This document shows positions 34,552 through 43,811 of a stretch of DNA of 49,153 nucleotides, piece by piece. Position 1 is the first letter of the stretch. Every line of letters begins with the position of its first letter. Position numbers and translations under genes: made by a program. Location of the stretch: NCBI GenBank assembly GCA_949283205.1, contig CASDSD010000006.1:1-49153 (forward strand), read 5' to 3'. The notes under the pieces were generated by a model that ran no database searches, was not told where the DNA came from, and saw only the letters and a program-made list of their open reading frames with translations. The stretch is from an uncultured Alistipes sp. (GTDB lineage: Bacteria > Bacteroidota > Bacteroidia > Bacteroidales > Rikenellaceae).

Positions 34552-36306
34552 TCAGAGCTTGAAGCCGCTGGCGAAAAGATTCGAGAGGTTTACATCCTTC
34601 TCGGCCTTCTCTGCGAGCGAAGCATCCTTGCCGATGGCGCTGCGGAGCTGCGTCTTGGCGGTATTCAGATCACCCTCCTTCGAGGCGATCACGGCACGCA
34701 GGTAATCTGCCTTGGCCGAGTCGTCCGAAGCGATGGCACGCTTGGCTGCCGTCAGGTCGCTGTTCATCACGTTGGCTATGGCGGCATTGTATCCCGTCAG
34801 CGTCGATGCGGCGGGGCTGTAGTTGCCCTGTGCCGCTGCGATCATCGCCTTCGTGCGGGCATCGGCTGCCGCAGCATACTGCTCGGCCTTGGCCATGTTG
34901 CCGTTTGCCAGGTATGCAAGCGCCAGGTTGCTGTTGATCTCGTTGTTGTTCAGTCCGAGCTGTGCGGCGCGCTCGAAGGCTGACAGAGCCTTCGTCATGT
35001 CGCCCATGTCGGCATATGCCACTCCGAGGTTGTTATATGCACGCGCGTCGTTGAACTTCTTGGCCGCATACTCGAGGATGCGCGCCTTGCCCATGTTGTT
35101 CTCCACAACACTCTCGGCCATGTAGAGCAGTTCCTCGTCGGTAAGCTCGTCCAGACGTCCCGAGTTGATGAGCTCCAGCATCTCGGCATCGGTCTTGCCC
35201 TTGATGTCGGTGCTGTTCACCAGCTGTGCGCGGCGCAGCTTCGGAAGGATCTCCTTCTTCAGCGCCGTGAAGACATCCGACATGTTCTTGATCTCCGACT
35301 CGCGCTGCGACGATGAGTCGTAACGGCTCAGTACCTGAAGAATGATGTCCTTGTCCTCGATGTCCGAAGCGGCTACCAACTCCTTGAAGCCTTCCCAGTC
35401 CTCACCGTACGAAGCGGCGTCGAGGTCCATGCCGGTACCCTTGAGCAGCTTCTCGGCTGCCTTCTTGCCCGACTCCGAACGTGCCGACGAGAGCTTGTCG
35501 TTGAACTTCTCCGGGCCGTCGGGCGAAGCGTAACCGTTCACGTAGAGCTTCTGCGTGGCGCGGTCGTTGCCCTGCGTCTCCACGACGTTATCCTTGAAGG
35601 CCTTCAGCTCCTCGCTGTTGGCCGCCTTGGTCGTCACGCGCGACGAGTTGATGGCGTACATGATGTCGGCCTTGGTAACAACCGTGGTGACATTCTTGTA
35701 GTTGTTCGCCGTCTCGCTCATAACGTCGGCATAGTCCAGATCGCTCTGCAGAGTGTTCACGCCCTTGGCGATCGTAAGACCGAAGGCACGCTTGAGAGCC
35801 TGTGCCTCGGCACCGCCCGCAGCCAGAACCGATGCCTGCGCCTTCGTAGGCAGCAGACCCGTATTGGCATCTACCAACGTGAAGGTCTTGCACTTGCCGC
35901 TCGGGCACTTGACCTCGATACGCAGCTGCAGCTCGCTCTGCTGCATGCGGGCATCATATGCGAACTCCACATGCTGGGTGAACGATCCGCCCATGTTCGA
36001 ATCGACAACGGTGTAGTTGTCATGGATGGCAGTACCCTGGAAATACTTCGTGGCACCCTCCACCTCGCCTCCGGCGAATACGATCACCGGAGTCACCTTC
36101 AGCACCGCTTTCTTGTTGTAGTACTCGGCAGGGAACTTGACCGTAATGTCGGCCGATACCTTGCCGTTGTTCAGTGCCAAGACATCGGGAGTGCAGCTTA
36201 TCGTCACCTCGTTCTGCTTCTTGGCCATCTTGCCGAAGCAGTTGCAGCCTGTCAATGCGACAGATACAACCGCCACCGCTACCAACAGCTTCAATGCGTT
36301 TTTCAT
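34552..36306 (-). CDS. Lipoprotein with OmpA-like segment and TPR repeats
   Basis: 584 residues. The signal peptide ends in the lipobox VALTGC (Cys21), so the protein is lipid-anchored. Residues about 35-150 look like a beta domain (EVTISCTPDVLALNNGKVSADITVKFPAEYY). About 215-290 contain a segment like the OmpA peptidoglycan-binding domain (LYVNGYASPDGPEKFNDKLSSARSESGKKAAEKLL). About 405-500 hold tetratricopeptide repeats (AYNNLGVAYADMGDMTKALSAFERAAQLG, INSNLALAYLANGNMAKAEQY). It probably links outer membrane and cell wall. It starts 82 bases after the pnp stop on the same strand, with no clear promoter, so it may be read from the rpsO-pnp transcript. Exact role unknown. Confidence 0.85.
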   Translation of the reverse strand: MKNALKLLVAVAVVSVALTGCNCFGKMAKKQNEVTISCTPDVLALNNGKVSADITVKFPAEYYNKKAVLKVTPVIVFAGGEVEGATKYFQGTAIHDNYTVVDSNMGGSFTQHVEFAYDARMQQSELQLRIEVKCPSGKCKTFTLVDANTGLLPTKAQASVLAAGGAEAQALKRAFGLTIAKGVNTLQSDLDYADVMSETANNYKNVTTVVTKADIMYAINSSRVTTKAANSEELKAFKDNVVETQGNDRATQKLYVNGYASPDGPEKFNDKLSSARSESGKKAAEKLLKGTGMDLDAASYGEDWEGFKELVAASDIEDKDIILQVLSRYDSSSQRESEIKNMSDVFTALKKEILPKLRRAQLVNSTDIKGKTDAEMLELINSGRLDELTDEELLYMAESVVENNMGKARILEYAAKKFNDARAYNNLGVAYADMGDMTKALSAFERAAQLGLNNNEINSNLALAYLANGNMAKAEQYAAAADARTKAMIAAAQGNYSPAASTLTGYNAAIANVMNSDLTAAKRAIASDDSAKADYLRAVIASKEGDLNTAKTQLRSAIGKDASLAEKAEKDVNLSNLFASGFKL

Positions 36307-36388
36307 TTTGTTTTGTGATATAAACTTGGGTTAAACATTTCGTGTTGCAACTTTCACCGCAAACGGCTTGCGCCCCTCGCCGCAAATA

Positions 36389-38617
36389 CTACTTGTTGCG
36401 GCGCGGTTCGCGCTTGTCACCGTGAGGCTTGCCGCCCTCGCGCGGCTCACGCGGCTTGCGCTCGCGCTCTACCCAGCCCTCCGGCTTGGGAAGAAGCACG
36501 CGGTGCGAGAGCTTGTACTTGTTGGTCTTGGCATCCACACCGATGAGCTTCACCTGTATCATGTCGCCCTCGTGCAGGCCCGTCTCCTCCATCGTCTCGA
36601 AACGCTTGTAGTCGATCTCCGAGATGTGAAGCAGAGCCTCCTTGCCCGGCAGAATCTCGACAAAGGCGCCGAACGATACGATGCTCTTGATCTTGCCCTC
36701 GTATACCTCGCCGACCTCCGGCACGGCTACGATACCCTTGATACGCTCCAGGGCGCCGTCCAGAGCCTCCTTGTCCACACCGAAGATATCCACAACACCG
36801 GCCTCGTCGTTCTCGGTGATGGTGATGGTGGTATTGGTCGTCTTCTGAATGTCCTGGATAACCTTTCCGCCCGGGCCGATAACGGCACCGATGAAGTCCT
36901 TGGGTATGGTGATCTGCACGATGCGCGGTACGAAGGGACGGTAGTCGGCACGCGGCTCGGCGATGCACTCCGTCAGCTTGTCGAGGATGTACATGCGTCC
37001 GGCACGGGCCTGCTCCAGAGCCTTGGCCAGCACTTCGTACGAAAGGCCGTCAACCTTGATATCCATCTGCGTGGCGGTGATGCCGTCGCGCGTACCCGTA
37101 ACCTTGAAGTCCATGTCGCCCAGGTGGTCCTCATCGCCCAGGATGTCCGACAGCACGGCCCAGCGGCCCGTAGCGGAATCCGAGATAAGGCCCATGGCGA
37201 TACCCGACACCGGCTTCTTGATCTTCACGCCGGCATCCATCAGAGCCAGCGTGCCGGCACATACGGTGGCCATCGACGACGAGCCGTTCGACTCGAGGAT
37301 ATCCGATACCACACGCAGCGCGTAGGGCATCTCCTCGCCCGTGGGGATCATGGGCTTCAGCGCACGCCATGCCAGATGGCCGTGGCCGATCTCACGACGG
37401 CTCACGCCGCGCGCGGGACGGGCCTCGCCCGTAGAGAAGGGAGGGAAGTTATAGTGCAGCACGAACTTCTCCGAGCCCTGCACCAGGACCTCGTCGATCA
37501 TCTTCTCGTCGAGCTTCGTACCCAGCGTGACGGTCGTCAGCGACTGCGTCTCACCACGCGTGAAGATGGCCGAACCGTGTGCCGCGGGCAGATAGCCGAC
37601 CTCGCACCAGATGGGACGGATCTCGTCCGTGCGGCGGCCGTCCAGACGCTTGCCCTCGTCGAGGATCATGTTGCGCATGGCCTTCTTCAGCACGTCGTCG
37701 TGGAAATATTTGTGGATAAGGGGCGCCTTCTCTACCAGCTCCTCCTCACTGTAACGCGAGGCGAACTCCGCCTCCAGAGCGTCGAACGCATCCGTACGCT
37801 CGTGCTTGGACGTACCGCTGGTAGCAATGGCATAGGCCTTGTCGTAAAGTTCCCTGATAATGGTCTGGCGCAGCTCCTCGTCGTTCGTTTCGTGGCAATA
37901 TGTACGCTTGACATCCTTGCCCAGCTCCTTCGAGAGCTCGATCTGAACGGCGCACTGCTTCTTGATCTCCTCGTGTGCGAACTTGATGGCGCCGAGCATC
38001 ACATCCTCCGACACCTCCTTCATCTCGCCCTCGACCATAAGGATGTTGTCGATGGTACCGCCGACCATGATGTCCAGATCGGCATCGGCCATCTGCGAGA
38101 AATTCGGGTTGATGACATATTCGCCGCCGATACGGGCCACGCGCACCTCCGAAATGGGGCCGCCGAAGGGTATGTCCGACACGGCCAGAGCCGCCGATGC
38201 GGCCAGTCCGGCCAGAGCATCGGGCTGTATATCCTTGTCCGCCGAGATCAGATTCACCGTAACGAACACCTCGGCATGGTAGTCGGCCGGGAAGAGCGGA
38301 CGCAGCGCACGGTCTATGAGGCGGGCCACGAGAATCTCCGCATCGCTGGCCTTGCCCTCACGCTTCATGAATCCGCCGGGGAAACGTCCGCACGAGGCGA
38401 ACTTCTCCTTATACTCCACCTGAAGGGGCATGAAATCGGTTCCCTCCTTGGCATCCTTGGCGGCCACGACCGTACCGAGCAGCATCGTGTCGCCCATCTT
38501 AACGACCACCGAGCCGTCGGCCTGCTTGGCCAGTTTTCCGGTCTCGATCATGATCTGGCGGCCGTCCGCCAGAGTGATCGTTTTTTGTACAGCATTGTAC
38601 AACTTCTGTTCTTCCAT
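36389..38617 (-). CDS. pnp: Polyribonucleotide nucleotidyltransferase
   Basis: 742 residues. A 3'-5' phosphorolytic exoribonuclease, core of the RNA degradosome. Two RNase PH domains (about 1-215 and 315-550) with the family motifs [22 protein letters not shown] and [16 protein letters not shown]; then a KH domain ([16 protein letters not shown]) and an S1 domain ([31 protein letters not shown]). The C-terminus ends in a short basic tail ([25 protein letters not shown]) typical of RNA-binding ends. It follows rpsO by 82 bases, the classical order, with a hairpin between them. Confidence 0.97.
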   Translation of the reverse strand: MEEQKLYNAVQKTITLADGRQIMIETGKLAKQADGSVVVKMGDTMLLGTVVAAKDAKEGTDFMPLQVEYKEKFASCGRFPGGFMKREGKASDAEILVARLIDRALRPLFPADYHAEVFVTVNLISADKDIQPDALAGLAASAALAVSDIPFGGPISEVRVARIGGEYVINPNFSQMADADLDIMVGGTIDNILMVEGEMKEVSEDVMLGAIKFAHEEIKKQCAVQIELSKELGKDVKRTYCHETNDEELRQTIIRELYDKAYAIATSGTSKHERTDAFDALEAEFASRYSEEELVEKAPLIHKYFHDDVLKKAMRNMILDEGKRLDGRRTDEIRPIWCEVGYLPAAHGSAIFTRGETQSLTTVTLGTKLDEKMIDEVLVQGSEKFVLHYNFPPFSTGEARPARGVSRREIGHGHLAWRALKPMIPTGEEMPYALRVVSDILESNGSSSMATVCAGTLALMDAGVKIKKPVSGIAMGLISDSATGRWAVLSDILGDEDHLGDMDFKVTGTRDGITATQMDIKVDGLSYEVLAKALEQARAGRMYILDKLTECIAEPRADYRPFVPRIVQITIPKDFIGAVIGPGGKVIQDIQKTTNTTITITENDEAGVVDIFGVDKEALDGALERIKGIVAVPEVGEVYEGKIKSIVSFGAFVEILPGKEALLHISEIDYKRFETMEETGLHEGDMIQVKLIGVDAKTNKYKLSHRVLLPKPEGWVERERKPREPREGGKPHGDKREPRRNK

Positions 38618-38651
38618 ACTTATCTATCGTCAAATAAAAAATGTCATACAA

Positions 38652-38681
38652 AATGAAGGTAACGCTGCGGTTACCTTCATT
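38652..38681 (-). other. Intercistronic hairpin between rpsO and pnp
   Basis: 12 bp perfect arms (38652-38663 / 38670-38681) with a six-base loop. No T run directly after it on the - strand, so it looks more like a processing or partial termination site than a full terminator. Confidence 0.6.
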
Positions 38682-38699
38682 CGTCCACCTCGGAAAGGG

Positions 38700-38972
38700 T
38701 TACTTGCGGAGGTTGAGAGTCTTGATGATCGAACGGTAACGCTCGATATCCACCTCCTTCAAGTACTCGAGCAGCTGGCGGCGCTTACCTACCAGACGCA
38801 GCAGTGCGCGCTGCGTGCCGAAGTCGTGCTTGTTGCTCTTGAGGTGCTCAGTAAGGTGGCTGATACGGTACGAAAACAGCGCGATCTGGCTCTCTGGAGA
38901 ACCCGTATCGGTGTTAGACTTGCCGTACTTGCCGAAAAGCTCCTGCTTTTTCTCTGCAGTTAAATAAGCCAT
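38700..38972 (-). CDS. rpsO: 30S ribosomal protein S15
   Basis: 90 residues (89 in E. coli). S15 binds the central domain of 16S rRNA early in 30S assembly. The helices contain the family motifs [47 protein letters not shown] and the C-terminal [12 protein letters not shown]. In many bacteria S15 represses its own mRNA by binding structure near the start codon; here the ATG lies inside a 7 bp hairpin. First gene of the rpsO-pnp unit. Confidence 0.98.
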   Translation of the reverse strand: MAYLTAEKKQELFGKYGKSNTDTGSPESQIALFSYRISHLTEHLKSNKHDFGTQRALLRLVGKRRQLLEYLKEVDIERYRSIIKTLNLRK

Positions 38973-39110
38973 AAAGTTTGATGTTTTATGGGCCGCGCCG
39001 CATTTTCCAGAACGGCCGCAACCCGGGTTGCGCTCTACGACGCATTCCCCTTACCGTGAATAACGCCAGAGCGTGCGACAAAAATACTTTGAATTTAATT
39101 AAGAGGCAAA
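38969..39110 (-). promoter_or_regulatory. rpsO promoter and structured leader
   Basis: On the - strand TTTG (39107-39110), 20 bases, TATTTTTG (39079-39086), giving a leader of about 100 bases. The leader has a 16-base perfect palindrome at 39017-39032 and, at its end, a 7 bp hairpin CCATAAA / TTTATGG (38985-38991 and 38969-38975) whose 3' arm contains the rpsO ATG. A binding site for S15 is the likely meaning (inference). Confidence 0.6.
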
Positions 39111-39290
39111 TATTTTGAAGCAAATATTTTATTGGCCAAACGTGTTTTTTTACCGTCAAAAAATTCCTATTTGCCGGCGAATCGGCAAGGTTTATGCAAA
39201 TTTGTTTATATTTGCGCTGTAATTCACGTATACGCCACCGCGCAAACCGTTTCGGCGACGTAGCCCCGACATCATACACCCGTGATCGGT
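39111..39290 (+). promoter_or_regulatory. apbE upstream region
   Basis: The rest of the 318-base gap between rpsO and apbE. TATATTTG at 39207-39214 is the likely apbE -7 box, without a -33 box at the right distance; the leader would be about 72 bases. The AT-rich part has the direct repeat GCAAATATTTT twice (near 39106 and 39120). No RNA gene seen. Confidence 0.45.
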
Positions 39291-40340
39291 ATGAACAGAA
39301 AAAACATATTCCGCAACATACGCTTTTTCTCTCTTTGCATCATGGTCGCGACCGTCGCGGCTTGTCGCAATACCCACACGGCATACGTCGATGTGGACGG
39401 ACAGATGCTCGGCACCTTTTTGCACATTACGGCCGAAACCGACCGTCCCGCATCCGAAATATACGACCGCATGATGGAGGTTGACGCCGAGGCAAAGAAG
39501 TCGATGTCAATATTCGACGAGGAGTCACTCCTGAACCGCATAAACCGGAACCAGACCGACTCGATCGACAGACACATAGCATTCAATCTCGAACTGGCGG
39601 GGCGTATCAACGCCATCAGCGACGGCGCATACGACGTCACGGTGAAGCCCCTCGTGGAGGCGTACGGTTTCGCGGCAAAGGAGAGGGCAAAGAATCCCGA
39701 CATCGACTCGATCATGGAGTTCGTCGGCTTCGACAAGGTGCGCGTCGAGAACGGGCGCCTGAAAAAGGCCGACCCGCGGGTGCAGATAGACTTCAACTCC
39801 ATAGCCAAAGGCTACGTGGTCGACATGGCGGCCGACCTGCTCGAACAGATGGGCATCGACAACTACATCGTCGACATCGGGGGCGAGGTGCGGTGCCGCG
39901 GCAACCGCGAAAAGGGCGGGCCGTGGCGTGTCGGCGTGGAGACTCCCTTCGACGGCAACCAGATGCCCGGAGCCTATGTCCAGCAGGTGATCTCGCTCAC
40001 CGACTGTGCTTTCGCCACCTCGGGCAACTACCGCCGATACTATATCGACGAGCAGGGCCGCAAGGTCGCTCATACGGTAGACCCTCGCACGGGGCGCAGC
40101 GCCGTCAGCGACCTGCTCTCGGCTACGGTCGTGGCCCCCACGTGCGCCGAAGCCGACGCCTTCGGCACCATGTTCATGGCCCTGGGCAAGGAGAAGGCCA
40201 TAGCCAAGGCCCGCGAGCTGGAACGCAACGGGATACTCGTCTACTTCATCACCTCGGGGACCGACGGCAGCTTCGAGGTCTATTATTCGGAGGCTCTCGC
40301 CCCGTCGCTAAAACGGAAAGAAGGATTTCACGCCATATAA
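39291..40340 (+). CDS. apbE: FAD:protein FMN transferase, lipoprotein
   Basis: 349 residues from ATG 39291 (a GTG nine bases upstream is also in frame). The signal peptide ends in VATVAAC, lipobox Cys25, so it is anchored at the membrane and acts in the periplasm. ApbE attaches FMN to Thr/Ser of target proteins such as RnfG and NqrC. Family motifs: GTFLHITAE, the Asp-rich GAYDVTVKPL, IDFNSIAKGYVVD, ATSGNYRRYY and the Mg/catalytic HTVDPRTGRSA. No target gene (nqr or rnf) is in the window. The kinase-like gene follows after 55 bases, probably in the same transcript. Confidence 0.94.
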   Translation: MNRKNIFRNIRFFSLCIMVATVAACRNTHTAYVDVDGQMLGTFLHITAETDRPASEIYDRMMEVDAEAKKSMSIFDEESLLNRINRNQTDSIDRHIAFNLELAGRINAISDGAYDVTVKPLVEAYGFAAKERAKNPDIDSIMEFVGFDKVRVENGRLKKADPRVQIDFNSIAKGYVVDMAADLLEQMGIDNYIVDIGGEVRCRGNREKGGPWRVGVETPFDGNQMPGAYVQQVISLTDCAFATSGNYRRYYIDEQGRKVAHTVDPRTGRSAVSDLLSATVVAPTCAEADAFGTMFMALGKEKAIAKARELERNGILVYFITSGTDGSFEVYYSEALAPSLKRKEGFHAI

Positions 40341-40395
40341 ACGACCGACATGAACTGCCCCCTGCATCGGTTCAAGGGCGGCGAATGCTTGTTAT

Positions 40396-41307
40396 ATGAA
40401 GAGTGCCATACTGATATACAACACACAGGCAGGACGCGGCAAGATCGGACGCAACGTCGATCACATCGTGGCCATATTCCGCACTGCGGGATATGACATG
40501 CGGCCGCGCCTCATAACCTTCGGCGAGAACCCCTTCGACGGATACGAAAAGGTCGATCTTGCCGTCGTGGCAGGCGGTGACGGCACGGTCAACTACGTGG
40601 TCAATGCCATGAAACGCAAAGGGCTGTCGCTCACGCTCGGCATAATACCCGCGGGTACGGCGAACGACTTCGCCGGCGCGCTCGGCATGTCGCGCAACAT
40701 CCTCAAGGCGGCGCAGCAGATTGCCGACGGCGTCGTCGAGCAGATCGACTGCGGCAAGGTCGAACAGATAGGCCGCGGCCGGGAAAGGGATCACGACAAG
40801 GACATATATTTTGTCAACATATTCAGCTTCGGGCTCTTCACCACAACGTCGCAGCACACCTCCGAGCATCTGAAGCACCGTATAGGCCGTCTGGCGTACG
40901 TAATTGCCGCGATGCGCGATTTACGCAACCTTCACAGCATACCGCTCACAATAACTACCGACACCGAATCGTTCTATTACCAGACGCTCATGGGTCTGGT
41001 ATTCAACGGCGAGACTGCCGGCCGGGTTCCGCTGGCCAGCAAATCGAGCCTGCGTGACGGAGTCTTCGACTGTCTGTTCCTGCGCAGGCGCAACCTCCTG
41101 TTGTCGGTATTCGACATGATACTCTATGTGCTGGGAATAACGACTCCCGCCATACGGTTCCTGCGTACGAGTACGCTTACGCTCGCAACCTGTATCGACG
41201 AGGACACCGATGTCGACGGCCAACGCGGCGGAGAGTTCCCCATGCGCGTGGTGTGCCTGCACGGCGATCTGAACGTGGTATGTCCGCAGGAGAATTACGA
41301 GAATTGA
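40396..41307 (+). CDS. Diacylglycerol/lipid kinase family protein
   Basis: 303 residues. The N-terminal domain is the DAGK catalytic fold: AILIYNTQAGRGK at the start, the nucleotide-binding VVAGGDGTVN near 58-67, and IIPAGTANDFA near 82-92. The rest is the family's beta-sandwich C-terminal domain with the expected late residues (DGVFDCLFLRR). Members phosphorylate diacylglycerol, undecaprenol-like lipids or sphingoid bases. Because the window also holds a candidate sphingoid/sulfonolipid base synthase, a lipid-base kinase role cannot be excluded. An AraC-type gene begins 22 bases later. Confidence 0.92.
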   Translation: MKSAILIYNTQAGRGKIGRNVDHIVAIFRTAGYDMRPRLITFGENPFDGYEKVDLAVVAGGDGTVNYVVNAMKRKGLSLTLGIIPAGTANDFAGALGMSRNILKAAQQIADGVVEQIDCGKVEQIGRGRERDHDKDIYFVNIFSFGLFTTTSQHTSEHLKHRIGRLAYVIAAMRDLRNLHSIPLTITTDTESFYYQTLMGLVFNGETAGRVPLASKSSLRDGVFDCLFLRRRNLLLSVFDMILYVLGITTPAIRFLRTSTLTLATCIDEDTDVDGQRGGEFPMRVVCLHGDLNVVCPQENYEN

Positions 41308-41329
41308 TATTTTTTAACTCAGAGATAAT

Positions 41330-42235
41330 ATGGAGAGAAAGATTTATGGCGAGGATGTTCAGAGAATTTCAATTGCAAAACTCAAACAGATTTTAGCTGA
41401 CGACAGTTTCGTTTCAGACAACATGGTGATGTCGCCTCTGGTGACGTTCAAAAGCATGGGGCACTCGTCACATGTAATAGAAGGAATCACGATAGGGATA
41501 ATATGCAACGGAAAGGCCCGGATCACCATCAACGGCCGTTCCCATGAGTTGAGGACCAACTCGCTTGTACTTCTGCGCGAGGACTCCGTCGTCAACGCCT
41601 TCAAGTGCAGCAAGGCCTGTCGCGGCTACATGATGACATACTCGCGCTCGATGCTCGACACGATCAACATTCCCGCAGCCGACTTCCTGTCCGTATATAT
41701 GGTCTTCTCGACGAGCCCGTGCCTGATGCTCACCGACGCCGAGGCGGCACACCTGCACCGCGTAGGGGCGCTGCTGGCGGACGTAGTCCGCACGTCGGGA
41801 AAGGACCCGTATGACAACCGCATCATAACGTCGCTCTTCTCGGCATTCTTCTACTCGCTCGTCTCGCTCCTCAACCGCAAGCTCCCCACGGAGTCGGAGC
41901 CCGACAGCCAGACCCGTACCGACGCCCTGATGTCGGAGTTCATACGCATCCTCGGCTGCGACTGCGAGAAGGAACGGAGCGTCGAATACTATGCCTCGAA
42001 GCTGGGGATAAGCCCCAAATACCTATCGCTCATATGCAAGAAGAAGACGGGCAAGAACGCCTCGAAGATCATCGACGACGTGGTGATACACCGTGCCAAG
42101 GATCTGCTGCGACAGACGGGGCTCAGCATACAGGAGGTCGCCGACCGCCTCAACTTCGTCTCGCAATCCTTCTTCGGAAAATATTTCAAGCAGCGCGTGG
42201 GGATATCGCCCTCGCGATACAAGGCCTACGAATAA
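41330..42235 (+). CDS. AraC-family transcriptional regulator
   Basis: 301 residues, same subfamily as the regulator at 3501-4385. The N-terminal sensing domain includes IIGICNGKARITINGRSHELR-like strands, and the C-terminal double helix-turn-helix reads VEYYASKLGISPKYLSLICKKKTGKNAS and IQEVADRLNFVSQSFFGKYFKQRVGISPSRYKAY. It starts 22 bases after the lipid-kinase-type gene with no visible promoter, so it may be the last gene of an apbE-kinase-araC transcript. Target unknown. Confidence 0.92.
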   Translation: MERKIYGEDVQRISIAKLKQILADDSFVSDNMVMSPLVTFKSMGHSSHVIEGITIGIICNGKARITINGRSHELRTNSLVLLREDSVVNAFKCSKACRGYMMTYSRSMLDTINIPAADFLSVYMVFSTSPCLMLTDAEAAHLHRVGALLADVVRTSGKDPYDNRIITSLFSAFFYSLVSLLNRKLPTESEPDSQTRTDALMSEFIRILGCDCEKERSVEYYASKLGISPKYLSLICKKKTGKNASKIIDDVVIHRAKDLLRQTGLSIQEVADRLNFVSQSFFGKYFKQRVGISPSRYKAYE

Positions 42236-42338
42236 CCGCCCCGCGAGCGGGTTGGAGGCAGCGACTACGGTCACAGCATGACGATCGTCCGTCCCTGTCC
42301 GCCGAAGCCATCTCACGAGGAGGGGCCTGCCGAAGATG

Positions 42339-42370
42339 TTGCGCATTCACGCCGTTATTTCGTAACTTTG
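42339..42370 (+). promoter_or_regulatory. Promoter of queA
   Basis: TTG (42339-42341), 21 bases, TAACTTTG (42363-42370). Leader about 14 bases. Confidence 0.6.
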
Positions 42371-42388
42371 CCGCCAAAACCCGAACAC

Positions 42389-43639
42389 ATGGAACGCCAC
42401 ATCGACATAAACGGGTTCGACTACCCGCTTCCCGACGAGAGAATAGCCAAATTCCCGCTCGACGACCGCAGTGACTCGAAACTGCTCGTATACCGCAACG
42501 GGGACATCTCTGAGAGCCGCTTCCGCCATATAGGCGAACAACTGCCGCACGATACGCTCGTCGTATTCAACAACACGAAGGTCATACGGGCACGCATCAT
42601 GATGCACAAGCCGTCGGGGGCGCGCATCGAGGTCTTCTGCCTCGAGCCGCACGATCCTGCGGACTACGAACGGGCCTTTGCCGCACGCGGCACCTGCACG
42701 TGGAGCTGCATCGTGGGCAACCTGAAGAAGTGGAAGGAGGGCGAGGTAGAGATCCTCTTCGACCACGATGGCCGCAGCTGCCGCCTGGCGGCCGAGATCG
42801 TCGAGCGCGGCTCGCGCGAACATATCGTACGCTTCAGGTGGGACGCCGCAATGACATTCGGACAGCTGCTCGAACACCTCGGGCGCATACCCATACCGCC
42901 ATACCTCAACCGCGAGAGCGAACAGATCGACCTGACACGGTACCAGACCGTATATTCGAAGTTCGAGGGTTCGGTGGCGGCCCCCACGGCCGGGCTTCAC
43001 TTCACCGAGGAGCTGCTCGGACGCATGCGCACCGAAGGGTTCGACTTCGAGGCCGTAACGCTCCACGTCGGCGCGGGGACCTTCCTCCCAGTGAAGAGCG
43101 ACGACGCGGCGCAGCACCCGATGCATACCGAGCATTTCGAGGTGCGCATCCAGACACTGCGGCATCTGCTCCAGCGTTGCCACGACATTACGGCCGTGGG
43201 TACCACTTCGGTACGCACGCTCGAGTCGCTGCCCGCACTCGGATGGCGCATACGGCGCCACGGCACGCCCGACACGGCGGCCGTCGTCGGGCAATGGGAG
43301 CCATACGACATCCCCGACGACTATACGGGCCGCGACGCCCTCGACGATATCGTATCGTACATGCAGGAGCGCGGCCTCGACAGGATCAAGGCCGCCACGC
43401 AGATCATGATAACGCCTCTGGGATTCCGGTTCCGCATCGTGCGGCGCATAATCACCAACTTCCACCAGCCCAAATCGACGCTGCTGCTGCTCATCGCGGC
43501 ATACGTGGGGGACGAATGGCGCAAAATATACCGCTACGCCCTCGACAACGGCTTCCGATTCCTCTCCTACGGAGACTCGTCGCTGCTCATATGCGACGAG
43601 CGCGGCGCACACAATCCGCCGGCCGCATCACAGAATTAA
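42389..43639 (+). CDS. queA: S-adenosylmethionine:tRNA ribosyltransferase-isomerase
   Basis: 416 residues with start at 42389, which follows the promoter closely; the frame is open upstream but would extend before the predicted transcript start. QueA transfers the ribosyl part of SAM to preQ1 in tRNA, forming epoxyqueuosine. Motifs: DYPLPDERIAKFPLDDRSDSKLLV, VFNNTKVIRARI, RIPIPPYLNRESEQIDLTRYQTVYSKFEGSVAAPTAGLHFT and HVGAGTFLPVKSDD. An extended C-terminal end (FRIVRRIITNFHQPKSTLLLLIAAYVG) is complete. It is longer than the 356 of E. coli, mainly in the middle, as in other Bacteroidetes. Transcribed alone. Confidence 0.96.
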   Translation: MERHIDINGFDYPLPDERIAKFPLDDRSDSKLLVYRNGDISESRFRHIGEQLPHDTLVVFNNTKVIRARIMMHKPSGARIEVFCLEPHDPADYERAFAARGTCTWSCIVGNLKKWKEGEVEILFDHDGRSCRLAAEIVERGSREHIVRFRWDAAMTFGQLLEHLGRIPIPPYLNRESEQIDLTRYQTVYSKFEGSVAAPTAGLHFTEELLGRMRTEGFDFEAVTLHVGAGTFLPVKSDDAAQHPMHTEHFEVRIQTLRHLLQRCHDITAVGTTSVRTLESLPALGWRIRRHGTPDTAAVVGQWEPYDIPDDYTGRDALDDIVSYMQERGLDRIKAATQIMITPLGFRFRIVRRIITNFHQPKSTLLLLIAAYVGDEWRKIYRYALDNGFRFLSYGDSSLLICDERGAHNPPAASQN

Positions 43640-43666
43640 AGGACGGAACACTCCTACCCACATAAC

Positions 43667-43697
43667 AAAAGCGGCTGCCTTTCGGGCAGCCGCTTTT
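43667..43697. terminator. Bidirectional terminator between queA and FKBP gene
   Basis: 13 bp arms (43667-43679 / 43685-43697) with A4 on one side and T5 on the other; effective for both convergent genes. Confidence 0.9.
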
Positions 43698-43811
43698 TCT
43701 GTACATCCGGCTCATGTCCGGAAGGGTAATTATCGGTCATCGCCGCACATCGCATCACGACCGCTTAACGACAGGCGTTTCACAGCCGCAACACCCCTTC
43801 CCCATACGGGA

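Noticed and set aside
36368-38656. 762-codon open frame opposite pnp
   Set aside because: Antisense shadow; pnp motifs on the - strand are complete.
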